DNA of 64,000 bases from Prorocentrum cordatum (Eukaryota > Sar > Dinophyceae > Prorocentrales > Prorocentraceae). The stretch is from the NCBI GenBank assembly GCA_963575745.1, contig CAUYUJ010016060.1:815460-879459 (forward strand), given 5' to 3'. Below the pieces are notes generated by a model. It saw only the letters and a list, made by a program, of their open reading frames with translations, was not told the DNA's origin and did not search any database. Each line of letters begins with the position of its first letter. The stretch's first letter is position 1. This document shows positions 51,677-61,540 of the stretch, one piece after another. Made by a program: the position numbers and the translations under genes.

Positions 51677-52179
51677 ATGACTAATACCGCGAGGGCGCCG
51701 CCCCAGCTTCGCGTGGAGAACTTACGTTTGCGCCTGAGCATTTCTCCCGCGTCGGGGAGTGCCGCCCCAGGCTACACGCCGACGCTAGCATCGAGGACTC
51801 CGCCGGAGTGGGCGGCGACACCGGCACCACTGGGGCCGAGCACGACGAGTTCACGCCCGTGCGCGACCGGGACTGAGCACCGCAGAAGACGCGGCTCTGG
51901 ATGCTGGGCAGGGCGGCCGCGCCCTTCAGGAACGCAATTTCTGTCGGCCCGGACTTCTTGGCGTCGCCGAGGCATTTGGAGATGTCCCCGGGCGCTTGCG
52001 CCCAGAAGACGCAGGGTAAGCTGGCGCAGGAGGCCCGGTCAGCGCTGGCGAAGCATGCTCAGGAGGGCAGGGGGGCGCGGTGGAAGGCTCAGTTGGACAA
52101 GCAGGGCACGGTTCAGGAGGAGGTCATGGAGTTGGAGCTTTGTTGTGAAGATTCCGTCATTTCAGGGCTGCGGACGTGA
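51677..52179 (+). other. Coding-like region, Ala/Gln-rich helical stretch
   Basis: In the phase ending at 52179 the translation reads LAQEARSALAKHAQEGRGAR, then WKAQLDKQGTVQEEVMELEL, a likely amphipathic helix. Upstream phase is uncertain. It lies directly before the repeated block copy 2, so it may belong to the same unknown element. Confidence 0.3.
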
Positions 52180-52254
52180 TCTGGGGGGCCCCAGAGGTGG
52201 GCAGTTCGGCGGAGGAGGCAGACCGAGCGAGCCAGGTGGGCTTCGCGGCGGCGG

Positions 52255-52378
52255 ACTCCCGGAAAGTGTCCATGTCAGAAAGCCAGTCCCTTGAAAGGTA
52301 TTCGTTCTATCCCTGGTGGACATCATCGAAACAGGCGCGTTGCCCGAGATCGGCGACGATTGAACCATGAATGATCGC
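52255..52378 (+). repeat. Repeated coding-like block, copy 2
   Basis: Partner of 50186-50300. It shares TCGTTCTAT, GGACATCATCGAAAC and CGGCGACGATTGAACCATGA. The block precedes the unknown reading frame at 52430-53102. Confidence 0.65.
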
Positions 52379-52429
52379 ATGATGTATTCTGCGCGCCCGC
52401 GTATGGACCAGCTTCCGCTGGTGCGCACA

Positions 52430-53102
52430 AGCCAAGAATAACGAAAACGAGAAGTTGGCCAGGGACCCACGGGCAAGGGGGACTACCAGAAGCTCGAGGG
52501 GGTGTGGACGGATAACACCGCCAGCCTGCAGCGCCTAGCGCTACCGCAGGACGCCCAAGTCCGGGAGCTGGCCGCGGCAACCTACGACTTCTGGTTGTGC
52601 ACGCGCAAGGCGCCGAATGCGAAGGGTGGGAAGGAAGCGGCGGACGACTGCCAGAAGATGGTAACGGAGCGAGGAAAGGGCCACGGCATGGAACCACCTC
52701 ACCCCCAGGTCGCGCATGCAATGGTGGAGCCGATGAAGGACGACCTGAAGGGGACCCCCTCCCGAGAGGGCCAAGGACAAGTGGGCGAAGATGGCGGACA
52801 GCGAGGAGGGCCAGGCGGTGGTCAACGAGACGTTCACTGTCTGCAGGCCGAAGGACGCATGCTCGATGGACGACCAGCCCGCCGAGCAGAAGATAACCAG
52901 AGTCACAGTAAGTTTCAGCAAGTGGGCAGATTTCCACCAGTTCGACGAAGAGGATGTGAGCATGCCCGCGATCGAGGAGATACGGATGGCCTTCATCACA
53001 GCGATGCAAAAGCAGGGAGCGGAGAAGATGTCGGGCCAGGCACCGAGCCCAGGGTTTGCGAGGGTGGTGCGGGGGCAGCTTCGCGTGAACATCGAGACAT
53101 GA
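52430..53102 (+). pseudogene. Unknown protein, frame-shifted
   Basis: Two adjoining protein-like segments in different phases. The first (to about 52755) reads MWTDNTASLQRLALPQDAQV, RELAAATYDFWLCTRKAPNA and MEPPHPQVAHAMVEPMKDDL. The second (from about 52780 to a TGA at 53100-53102) reads MADSEEGQAVVNETFTVCRP, KITRVTVSFSKWADFHQFDE and EEIRMAFITAMQKQGAEKMS. Together about 215 residues with a balanced composition unlike neighbouring repeat frames. No family name can be given. A gtaagt at 52910 could instead be a splice donor. Confidence 0.45.
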
Positions 53103-54684
53103 TCAGGAAAGAGTGCAGGGAGGCAGCCAGCAGAACGAACGCAGCCCATAGCGAGTCTGAAAGGCTTGGGATTCCTGAAGCGGAGGAACATGGCCAGGCG
53201 ACACATCCTGCCGAGGTCGGGGGGATAACACCCAGCCGAGAGGAGCTCAGGGGGAACGTGAGTGCCCGATGCCAGCCTGTCCAGTACGCACTAGTCTCCT
53301 CCACTGAGCTTCCGAGCCTCCTCTTCTCTTCGTCCACGCTAACCTTGCTAGCGCTGTAGCTTCTCATCACGCTTCGAGTGGTCCTAGCGTGTTGGCGAAT
53401 CTAGAGCGTATGGCAGCAGCACATGGTAGCCACGCCAGACAGATGTCAGCAGGCTGATGAATCGTTCGCCTCCCCGTGCCCCAACAGGCGGTCGGTGAGA
53501 GGAGGCGTCGGTTTCCGAGGTGTAAAGCGGCGGGATCATGCGCACGCGTCCCTGCCGAAGGTCCACTGGCGCGAGAGACCAGGGCGTCTGTCACGCTGGC
53601 GGGCCAGGCTGACGTACTTTAGATTGAGCCCCGCGTCCGCTTCCGAATGCCACGCAGAGGGCGTTCCACATACGCAGAGCATTGCCCTTCAGACGTTCAG
53701 GCCAAGGCACTGAGACTCATCGCCCCCCCCCCCCCCCCCCCCAGCGTTCCATCCCTCCATCCATTCATCATCCTCTCTTCCTCCAGCCCGAACTCCTCCT
53801 CCTCTTCCTCCTCCTCCTCCTTTTCCCCCTTCCCCCTGACGTTCCCCCGCGCTTCCCATCTTGCGCTATCTGGGCAAGGGCTCCACCGAGCTGGGGCCCC
53901 CCAAATCAGAACGGATGTTTGCCTGCAGTTTCAGGCCTCCTGGGGCCCCCGCCAGGTTCTGGGATGAGCAGCCAGTCCCGGAGAACGGGTCAGGATTTGC
54001 ACGGGCCCCGCATTTACAAACATGAAAACATCGGATCCTTGGGATTTCGTCCTTCTCCCGCTGTTCCCTCTGCTCTTGATCAGGAGATGTCGCCACGAGA
54101 GCGACGGGTTCTGAAGGAGATAGGTCCCTAAACCCTGGCCGGTTCTCAAGGGCACCAGTTGTTCACCATGCGTCCTCTTTTTGATGACGTTTCCCTGTGG
54201 AAGGCTTAAGAGGTACCCGAAGACGACGAAGAACATCTGGGACCGTTTTTCTCTACGGAACCATTTCCTTCATGTTTGGTCCTCTGCGCCGGCTGCCGGT
54301 GCAGGTGGTCTTGAAGCACGCCTTCGACCAGTTCGACCTGGACGGAGACAACAGCATTAGTGTCGCTCTTGATGTAGATCGGGGGTGGACATACCTCCTA
54401 CCTTGACTCGTCGATTCGCGAATTGACCGTTTTCGGTTCGCGAGAGGGAGTCGCGGCTTCAATTTTGCAGGTCCAGGTCCGTCGGTTTCGGTCCCAGGCC
54501 GTTTTCATTACAGGGAGGTTTACTAAAGGGAGGTTTCTCCACCGCCGACTAGAGCCGCCTCGGGGACGGCCGGCGGGCCGTCGGAACGGGCAGGCCACGA
54601 GGCTGCTGATATTTGGTGCTTGCGATGTAGATCTGCGGTTTCAGAAGCCAGCGTGGGCGAGGAGGGGGATCGGACAAACGAACG
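53103..54684. other. Unassigned sequence
   Basis: Includes about 20 consecutive C (53722-53742) followed by a CTC tract (53795-53830). Short frames near 54200-54400 contain DQFDLDGDNSISV, which resembles a calcium-binding EF-hand loop (D-x-D-x-D-x-S-x) but only one loop is visible. Confidence 0.35.
54326..54405 (+). pseudogene. Possible single EF-hand fragment
   Basis: The frame from 54197 reads VVLKHAFDQFDLDGDNSISVALD. FDLDGDNSIS fits the start of an EF-hand calcium loop (D-x-D-x-D-x-x-I), preceded by a helix-like KHAFDQF. The loop's usual Glu at position 12 is not seen (a stretch ALDVDRG follows), and no second hand is found. It may be an exon of a larger gene or a relic. Confidence 0.35.
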
Positions 54685-54918
54685 TCAAGCAGTGGCGGAA
54701 CGTCCTGGCTCGTTTATAGCCCTACCAAACAATGTTCTAACAACCATTTGTGGTTTCCACGACATGTTCTTAGAGCATTCCTGACAGAGTCTATCTTGTT
54801 TTATCACATTGGACTTATGGTTTAAGAACAGCGTTTCTGTTCTTAGAAATGTTTTGGGTTGTAAGAACATTTCGTGGTAGGACTATAGGAATGCCGGGAC
54901 GGTCAGTCCCTGCTCAAG
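54685..54918. repeat. MITE family B, copy 2
   Basis: 234 bp with long imperfect inverted ends: left CAGTGGCGGAACGTCCTGGC then TATAGCCCTACCAAACAATG; right CATTTCGTGGTAGGACTATA then CCGGGACGGTCAGTCCCTG. Flanking 8-mers AACGAACG (54677-54684) and AACGAGCG (54919-54926) match at seven of eight positions. The outer CAGTGG/CAGGGA ends resemble hAT-type termini. Confidence 0.88.
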
Positions 54919-55164
54919 AACGAGCGAGCGCAGGCTTGAACAAGGAACCCGTACCGATACCACCGCCTTTCTTTCGTTCTGGGCCAGGGCGCGCCCTTGG
55001 AGAGGCCCCGGGAGTAGCGGTATCGGTGTCGTGCTGGTCCCGCTGAAGATAGCGTACCCTGAGGCTTCGGCGGAAATTTGTCGGCCCCTCCTGTGAGTGT
55101 GCGCTCACGGGCTCTGTGCTCGGCACGGGGCCAGTGGCAGACCTCGCCGGGCCCACCGAGGAAA

Positions 55165-55415
55165 AGGGGGAGGAGGAGGAGGAGGAGGAGGAGGAGGAGG
55201 AGGAGGAGGAGAACAGAGGAGGAGGAGTGGGAGGAGGAGGAAGAGGAGGAGGAGGAGGAGGAGGAGGAGAGGAGGGGAGGGGAGGAGGAGGAGGAGGAGG
55301 AGGAGGAGGAGGAGGAGGAGGAGGAGGAGAAGGAGGAGGAGGAGGAGAAAGAGAGGAGAAAGAGGAGGAGGAGGAGGAGGAGGAGGAGGAGGAGGAGGAG
55401 GACGGGGGGGGAGGA
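55165..55415. repeat. (GAG)n microsatellite
   Basis: About 250 bp, the longest GAG tract in the window. Poly-Glu, poly-Gly and poly-Arg frames on +; Ser/Pro/Leu on -. Confidence 0.97.
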
Positions 55416-55577
55416 AGAGGAGGACCGCAACGTGGCGCTCCAGACATGGCCTCGCCATCGAGGATCGGATCAGTTGACATCTCCTCCCCCTGCGGAGGCT
55501 CCGCGGAAGGCGGCGGCAGCCAAACGAGGCCGCCCCCGCGAGCGGAAGGCGGGCGGAAGCCGGCGGATGTACAATAT

Positions 55578-55807
55578 CAGAGCCCCGAATGATCAGGGGT
55601 AACTCGGGTCAGGGCTAACTCCAGTTCGCTTTTCGGGCTTCCGAACCCGAGTTACCCCGGGCCCGAGTTACCCCGGATAATTCGGGCGCCCAGAGCCCCA
55701 ATTCATCAGGGGGTAACTCGGGTCAGGGCTAACTCGGGTTCGTTTTTCGGGAATCCAGACTCGAGTTACCCCGGACCCGAGTTACCCCGGATAACTCGGG
55801 CGCCCAA
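55578..55807. repeat. Tandem foldback element (TAACTCGGG), family F
   Basis: Two head-to-tail units (55578-55690 and 55691-55807). Each starts CAGAGCCCC, has GGGGTAACTCGGG on the left and CCCGAGTTACCCCGG on the right, and ends GGGCGCC. A 12 bp direct repeat GATGTACAATAT flanks the pair at 55566-55577 and 55808-55819. Each unit can fold into a stem of about 30 bp. Confidence 0.9.
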
Positions 55808-55819
55808 GATGTACAATAT

Positions 55820-56689
55820 GCGATGCGCATCTTCTGGCACACAGGGTTCTTGGAACGAGCCAGATGAGGACGTATGCAGGGATGAAGGCCGCCAGCAGGC
55901 TCTCCCCATTTTGAGTTGGATTCGTCTTAGGTGCCGCCGTGGGCGTCGTCCGTGTGGGACGGACTTCGCGTGCCCAGCAGCAGCCGCTGTAGGTTTTGCA
56001 CTGGCTTCTGGGCATCGCCCCCGTCTGTTTCGTCCCCACTCTTGGTGTGCCAAGAGGAGGATGACGGCGAGGAGGCGGACGACGACGGCGATGGGCACGA
56101 CGATGACGACGACGGAGACGAGGATGGGGAAGTGGGTGAGGATAGCGACGAGGAACGAGATCGCGCGCTTCCTCCAACTGCAGTCTTACGATTACGCATT
56201 GCGGTTGTTGCTGGGTGGGAGGGGGCCCTCGAGGCCCAATAGAGTCCAGCACGCCCCTCAGATTCGATCCTCGAGCGTCGAGGGGATCAACCAGCAGAGG
56301 GGTTCAACAAGAGGGACTGGGAATCACACACAAGTTGAGAAGAGCAGCTGATATTCTTGGCCTCCATGTAGGCTCCGTCCACTCCGTCTGCTGTTTGAGT
56401 TCATACCCGAGGAGGGCGGGGGGAGCGTGGATTGTATTTACCAGACTTCCGACTGGGGATGTGTCTTGATTGCGAGTCCCATGTTGTAGACATCCGTTCT
56501 GCTCATTGTCGCGCTGCGTGTTCCAGCTTTTGCCAATCACCGTCCCGAGCTCTTTTGTGCACGCCGGCCCGAACCTCCCAACTGCAATTTTGGAGCAGGG
56601 GCTGCGCAGCCTTGGACGTGATTGGTGTGTGCTCGCCTGCCTGGTGATGTGTTGCTCTGCGCCCGCCGGAAGCGGGGGGACCGGATGGG

Positions 56690-56690
<1 letters not shown>
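55820..56690. other. Unassigned sequence with GAC/GAT tract
   Basis: Acidic-coding GAGGCGGACGACGACGGC-like tract at 56060-56160. No gene recognised. Confidence 0.4.
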
Positions 56691-56728
<38 letters not shown>

Positions 56729-56730
56729 AT
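56691..56730. repeat. (GAC)n microsatellite
   Basis: About 13 GAC/ACG units. Confidence 0.93.
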
Positions 56731-56948
56731 TGGGCCCCCGTGTGGGCCCGCGGGCATCGCCCCCCCCCACGAGGTCGTGGAGCTCGCCGCGGCCACGCGC
56801 GCCTTCGGCCTGGAGCTCGGGCACGACGACGTGGCACACCTGCACCGGCTCCTGGCCGGCGGGGGGGGCGCGCCCCGCCGGCCCGCGCCGGCCGCTGCGC
56901 CTGCCCTGCGCTGCCGGGCCGTGGTCGGGCAGGGGGCCGGCAGTAGCT

Positions 56949-57108
56949 TTAAGTCGGGCGTGTCCCTCAACAGGAGGGATATTCAAAAATAGTCAAAAAA
57001 TCGTCAGGGGATTATTTTTTTACTATTTTTGAGCATCTTTGGAGTATTTTTGGGGTATTTTTCATTTTTCGTCCAAAATCCCGTTGTAGAGGGACAGGCC
57101 CGACTTAA
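56949..57108. repeat. MITE family A, copy 4
   Basis: 160 bp with perfect 11 bp inverted ends TTAAGTCGGGC and GCCCGACTTAA. An exact 8 bp direct repeat CAGTAGCT flanks it (56941-56948 and 57109-57116). Interior AT-rich as in the other copies. Confidence 0.96.
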
Positions 57109-57145
57109 CAGTAGCTGCGTCTGCGGCTGCCGTGACAGGCAGTGG

Positions 57146-57572
57146 TCAAGCAGTGGCGAAGCGTCCTGGCGTGCCTACATCGGGGGCGGAAGAGAGGGGG
57201 GTGATGACTAGGGGGGGGTGGGGATCATGGCGGGGGCCATGATATCTCCCCAGATCTCATGGCGCCTCTTCTTATTTCATTACGTCCCTGGCCCCCCCGC
57301 TGGGCCGCGCACATGCCGCCAGTCATGACTTGCACCCTCCCTCTTGGACACCCCCCTCTTGGCCGCTCCCGACTATAGTCAACAATATTCTGAGAACCAT
57401 TTGCTGGTCTCCACGGAATGTTCTTAGAACATTTCCCGCTGGGACTGTCTTGTTTTATCACATCGGGTTTATGTTCCAAGAACATTGTTTTTGTTCTCAG
57501 AACATCTGGGGGCTCTAAGAACATTTCGTGGTAGGACTATAGGAACAGCAGGACGGTCGGTCCCTGCTCAAG
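57146..57572. repeat. MITE family B, copy 3, split by a family E insertion
   Basis: The left end (TCAAGCAGTGGCGAAGCGTC, 57146-57179) matches copy 2, and the rest (CTATAGTCAACAATATTCTG onward, 57373-57572) continues the same element. The 193 bp between them is a family E copy. Right end GGACGGTCGGTCCCTGCTCA as in copy 2. Confidence 0.88.
57180..57372. repeat. Foldback element, family E, copy 2 (nested)
   Basis: Matches 17393-17586 over its whole length, including the palindrome ATCATGGCGGGGGCCATGAT and the terminal CCCCCCTCTTGGCCGCTCCC. It splits a family B element, so it moved later than that family B copy. Confidence 0.9.
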
Positions 57573-58080
57573 TGTTCCAATGCTCGAAGATTGCCTACTC
57601 GCAAACGTCAGACAGCGCGGGCTCGCCCTGCTGTGATGAAGGGAGCGTGGATCCCCCGCGGCGCATCCGGGCCAGTTGTGAGTCGTTCCTTTGCGAGCAG
57701 CGAGCGCCCTCGTCTATTGAGATCCGAGCGGGGCAACATCTTCGAGCCGGGCGCTCTCGCGCGACGGCTCGAGAGCTGCCGCAGAAGAGTTGGGGGGTCT
57801 CGGGGGATGGGGAGGAGGGGGGGGGGAGAAAAGAAAGCGGGGGGGGGGCGGTCGAGAGGGACAAGATGGGCGCGCTCGCGCGCCACATCTGACATCCTAC
57901 TATCTTCTCTCCCATCCCATCTCATTGCGCTGAGTCTTGTTTCATTCGCCAATCGAGGCGTCGAATGAGACCGTGACCCTCAAATGGATCCTGGTGCCTG
58001 CGGCAAATCCGTCACCGTGCCGGTGAAGTACTCCCTTTGCCGACCATTCGAGCAACGCCCGCAAAGCCGTCATGTGTGAC
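57573..58080. other. Unassigned sequence
   Basis: G-rich at 57790-57850. No gene recognised. Confidence 0.35.
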
Positions 58081-58290
58081 ACCTATAGTGCCCACTTATT
58101 CAGGAGCTCTCATAGGGGCTTGTCAGGGCCGTCTCGGGGGCTGTCATGGGCTCCTGTTGGGCAGTCTCGGGGCTTCGTTGAGCCCTTCCTGGGCCCTTTC
58201 GGGCCTGCCTCGGGAGCCTCTTGGGTTGTCCTGGGGCTTGCTTGGACCATCTTGGGGCCCTCTAGGCCGTCTCGGTCGGAGGTCTCTTGA
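58081..58290. repeat. CTTGG-like array
   Basis: GGGGCTTGTC, GGCCGTCTCGG and CTTGGGGCCCTCTAGG units. Confidence 0.7.
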
Positions 58291-58362
58291 GTTGCTGTTA
58301 TGCCGAATGCGAACTTATCGAACATATATAATGTGGCATACCTACTTGTAAAATCCACTGCA

Positions 58363-58463
58363 TGTGCGTGTGTGTGAGTGTGTGTGCTTCCCTCTGAGCC
58401 CAGCGCGCGCGTGGGGTCCTGACCTTCTCCGCCTTGACGCTGCGCGCGAGGCCGCGACCGCTA

Positions 58464-58504
<41 letters not shown>

Positions 58505-58535
58505 CTGTGTGTCTGTGTGTGTGTGTGTGTCGCCG
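58363..58535. repeat. GT microsatellites
   Basis: TGTGTG runs at 58364-58388 and 58471-58531, separated by a GC-rich segment whose GCGCGCGCGTGG recalls the 60 bp satellite. A third short run lies at 58687-58710. Confidence 0.9.
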
Positions 58536-59273
58536 TCCTTCGTCTTTCCTCCACATCGGCCACCCATGCAAGGGTGGTCTATGGCGCGGTGTTTCCCGCT
58601 TCTGAAGGCATGGCGTGCGCGGGGCCTGAGCGCGGTGGTACTCGACTTCATACGTCGCTGCGTGCTAGGCCACAACCGCCCAAAAAGTGTTTGTGTGTGT
58701 GTTTGTGTCCTGTTCCGCGTGAGGACGGTGCCTACGCGCTTTCTCCCGCCCTAGCTTGGCTGCCTCACTGCCGCCCCTCGGGAGTTGGCCGGGGTCGAGG
58801 GTGGCTCGGTGGGCTTTGGGCCCTGGCTTGCGCTCCAGGTCCAGGTCTGGGTTTGCCCGGCGCGGAAAGTTACCAGTTTCCCGCCGCCTATCGCACTCAC
58901 GGCCGGTCCCGCCTGCTTGGTTCAACGCTGTCGCAGATCCAGCTTGGGCTCGGGCGCCGTCGCCATTGGACCGCATCGCTCTCGCGCGGGGCCAGCGCCG
59001 GCGCTGGCCCACCCTTTTTCCACCAGGGCCGGGGCCAAAGCAAACGGGGGCCGGATCTTGCAGGATCCTGCGAAGCCAGGGCTGCATCCCCGAAGTTCGC
59101 GTTCTCTCTGTTTTTCTACCGCCGCTCCCCGAGGGTGAGCGGTGCCGGCGCCCGCGCGGCGGGCGGGCTCGATGCCCCCGGCCTTCGCCCGCCCGAGTCG
59201 TGTTCTGTGCCACCGTCGGTGCGGCCTTACCGTCGGCCTGCGTTAAACCGACGCGAAGATCGGGACAAAATCG
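58536..59273. other. Unassigned sequence
   Basis: GC-rich; a 425-residue frame (58364-59641) starts in the GT repeat and shows no domain, so it is not taken as a gene. Confidence 0.35.
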
Positions 59274-59386
59274 GATCGGGATACCTCGAAATCTCTGAGA
59301 ATCGGCGGGTTTGGAGGATGTATTGGGCGCCGCGGCCGCTCCAGCGCGTTCCGGAACGCTCTGGAGCGATTTATCCCGATCCTAGC
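59274..59386. repeat. Foldback element with GGATCGGGATA ends
   Basis: 113 bp between GGATCGGGATA and TATCCCGATCC. It contains the palindrome CTCCAGCGCGTTCC / GGAACGCTCTGGAG. Diverged relative near 33490-33590 on the other strand. Confidence 0.65.
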
Positions 59387-59725
59387 CCTGTTTCATGCGT
59401 CGGCACCAGCCACGCCACGTGTCCTGGCGCGGTGCTTCATCTCCTCCTGCTGACGCGACCCAGCCAGTCTGGTGCACTCTCTCTGGCAAATCGTGGCTCT
59501 ATCTGCATGCATCCGCTTCCCATCATTTCTTCTGGAAGCGACCGCCCCCATCCAGTCCACGCATCTGCTACACCAGCTGGCAGCCTAAACGTGACTCGGC
59601 CTAGCGCATCGCGACGGTGTCGTCACGTCGCCGCTGGATGATAATCGCACGCACGCGCATGCACATCAAATGACCTTCGGCCCATGCCGCCACCGTGCCT
59701 GAGTTGAGGGACAGAGTTATGAGGG
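59387..59725. other. Unassigned sequence
   Basis: Nothing recognised. Confidence 0.35.
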
Positions 59726-59945
59726 ATGTTTCTTCGGGCCTCTTCGAAGCGCTCTCGGGGGCATCTTGGGAGCAGTTTGGGGGCCTCCTGGGGGCCTGCT
59801 GGGGGCCACAAGGGGCCGAGTGTTTGGAATTGCCGTTCGGGCTCCCCGTCCGGGGCCCCTCTTAGGGCTGTTTGGGGGCTCTCTTGGGCCGCCTTGGGCG
59901 CCTCTTGGGCCGTCTTGGGGCTCTCTTGGGCCGCCATTGTGCGCC
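59726..59945. repeat. CTTGG-rich array
   Basis: GGGGCCTCCTGGGGGCC and GGGCCGTCTTGGGGC units. Confidence 0.82.
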
Positions 59946-60147
59946 ACCTCCACTCTCGGGTGTCTTGGTCTCGCCATCCTGTCCAAGACATCTCTCCGCG
60001 CGCCAGCTACTGCATCCATCTTGCGTAATTTCTTCAATGCCGAGCCGCAGAGTCTCATCTCTGGCCACAGATCCAGATCCATCATTCCCACTGCAATGTG
60101 GGCGCTAAAGCGGCTGTACCAGATTTGTGGTGCACCAAGGCCACGTG

Positions 60148-60500
60148 CGAGGAGGAGGAGGAGGAGGAGGAGGAGGAGGCGGAGGACGAGAGGGAGAAAG
60201 ACGGGGAAAACGTGGAGGAAGGAGGGTTCAGGCACCGAACAGCTCCATGGAGATCGTGCAGGAGTCCCTGATCGAGGACCCCAGGGTCGGGCCGCGCGGG
60301 CCGCGCCGAGGCTTTTTTTTTTGGGGGGGGGGGTCCAGTCGGTTCGCAGGGCGTCCGGGTCCTGATCTCCATTTCTTCTCCTCCTCCTCCTCCTCCTCCT
60401 CCTCTTCCTCGGCACCCCCCCTCCTCCCTCCTTCCTCCTCCTTTCCTACTCCCTCTTCGGCGCACCCCTCTTCCCTGCCCTCTCCTCCTCCATCCTCCAT
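60148..60500. repeat. GAG tract and facing CTC tract
   Basis: (GAG)n at 60150-60185 and CTC-rich sequence at 60376-60500, inverted relative to each other. Confidence 0.85.
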
Positions 60501-60617
60501 CCTGGCCCTTGTCCCTGCCCCGTCTTCCTGGCCCCACCTGGGACTACTTCCTCCCGTGTTCCTTGCCCTCCCTCTTGCCTTCCTGGAAACACAAAGGGCC
60601 GACACGGTGCACAACGT

Positions 60618-60798
60618 AGGTTTTCGTGCTCGCTCGCCGTCGTCGTCGTCGTTGTCGTCTACGTCGTGGACGCAGCCGCCATCATTGTCGTTGTTCTCGT
60701 CCTAGTCTTTGCTTGTGTCGCTTCAGCCGTCGACGTCGTCGCCGCAGCCGTCGCCGTCCTCGTCCTCGTCCTCGTCGTCGTCGTCGTCGTTTTTCTAC
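60618..60798. repeat. Degenerate (GTC)n tract
   Basis: GTCGTC/CCTCGTC repeats; encodes poly-Val, poly-Ser or poly-Arg. The Val-rich hydrophobic frame is an artefact. Confidence 0.85.
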
Positions 60799-61154
60799 TC
60801 GCCAACCTCGATCAGGAGGAACCGAGCGAGCTGGAGAAGCTGGCCCGCGTGGCGCGGGGCTCGCTGGGCGACCTGCGCGGCGCCTCCGCGCTCGTCGCTC
60901 GGGCGGGCCAGACGCTGCAGCGGGCGCCGCGCCAGCCTGGGACGACGACGGCGGCGGCGACGAGGTCTCCGTTTCGGAGGCATTCGGGCGTCAATGGAGG
61001 CTCTCGGCCTGAAGAAGCTGGCCGGGTTTGGCCTGGGTTCGCAGAACACCCGTTTTGACGGCAGTTCGAGCGGATGTTTGCCCGGGCGACGGCGGATGAG
61101 GTGGTTGACGGCGGCGGCCGGCGACAATCTTCATCTTTTTTGTTCCCTTCTCCT

Positions 61155-61203
61155 CCCTTGCCTCCCTCCTCCATTTGATTAAAATGGAGGAGGGAGGCAA
61201 GGG
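61155..61203. repeat. Perfect 22 bp inverted repeat, 5 bp loop
   Basis: The left arm CCCTTGCCTCCCTCCTCCAT ends TT at 61176; the right arm starts AAATGGAGGAGGGAGGCAAG at 61182. Arms are perfectly complementary, loop GATTA. Confidence 0.97.
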
Positions 61204-61222
61204 AAATGGAGGGGGAAATGGA

Positions 61223-61265
61223 GGGGGAGGAGGAGAAGGGAAATTTTCCCTTCTCCTCCTCCCCC
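61223..61265. repeat. Perfect 21 bp inverted repeat, 1 bp centre
   Basis: GGGGGAGGAGGAGAAGGGAA plus A pairs perfectly with its right arm around a single T at 61244. The arms are purine on one side and pyrimidine on the other, so cruciform or triplex structures are possible. Confidence 0.97.
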
Positions 61266-61409
61266 TTCCTGTGTCCCTCTCTCCCTCTCCCTCTTCCCCT
61301 TCCTACCTCTTTCCTCCCCTCTCCTCCCGGCTGCTCGCCCGCGCGCGGGAGGGTGGAGGGGGAGGAGAGGTTTTCGGCGGATGGGAGTGGGCGAGCAAGG
61401 TGCGGACGA

Positions 61410-61540
61410 GGAGGAGGAGGAGGAGGAGGAGGAGGAGGAAGAGGAGGAGGAGGAGGACGAGGAGGAGGAGGAAGAGGAGAAGGTGAGCAGTAGGAGAAAC
61501 GGTGCCTCAGCAGGAGGAGGAGGAGGAGGAGGAGGAGATT
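61410..61540. repeat. (GAG)n microsatellite
   Basis: GAG/GAA run, interrupted at 61480-61510. Confidence 0.93.

Noticed and set aside
55078-55602. Acidic proteins over the 55.2 kb GAG tract
   Set aside because: Repeat-derived; no conserved flanking domain.
58364-59641. 425-residue open frame
   Set aside because: It begins within a GT repeat and is composed of GC-rich sequence without domains.
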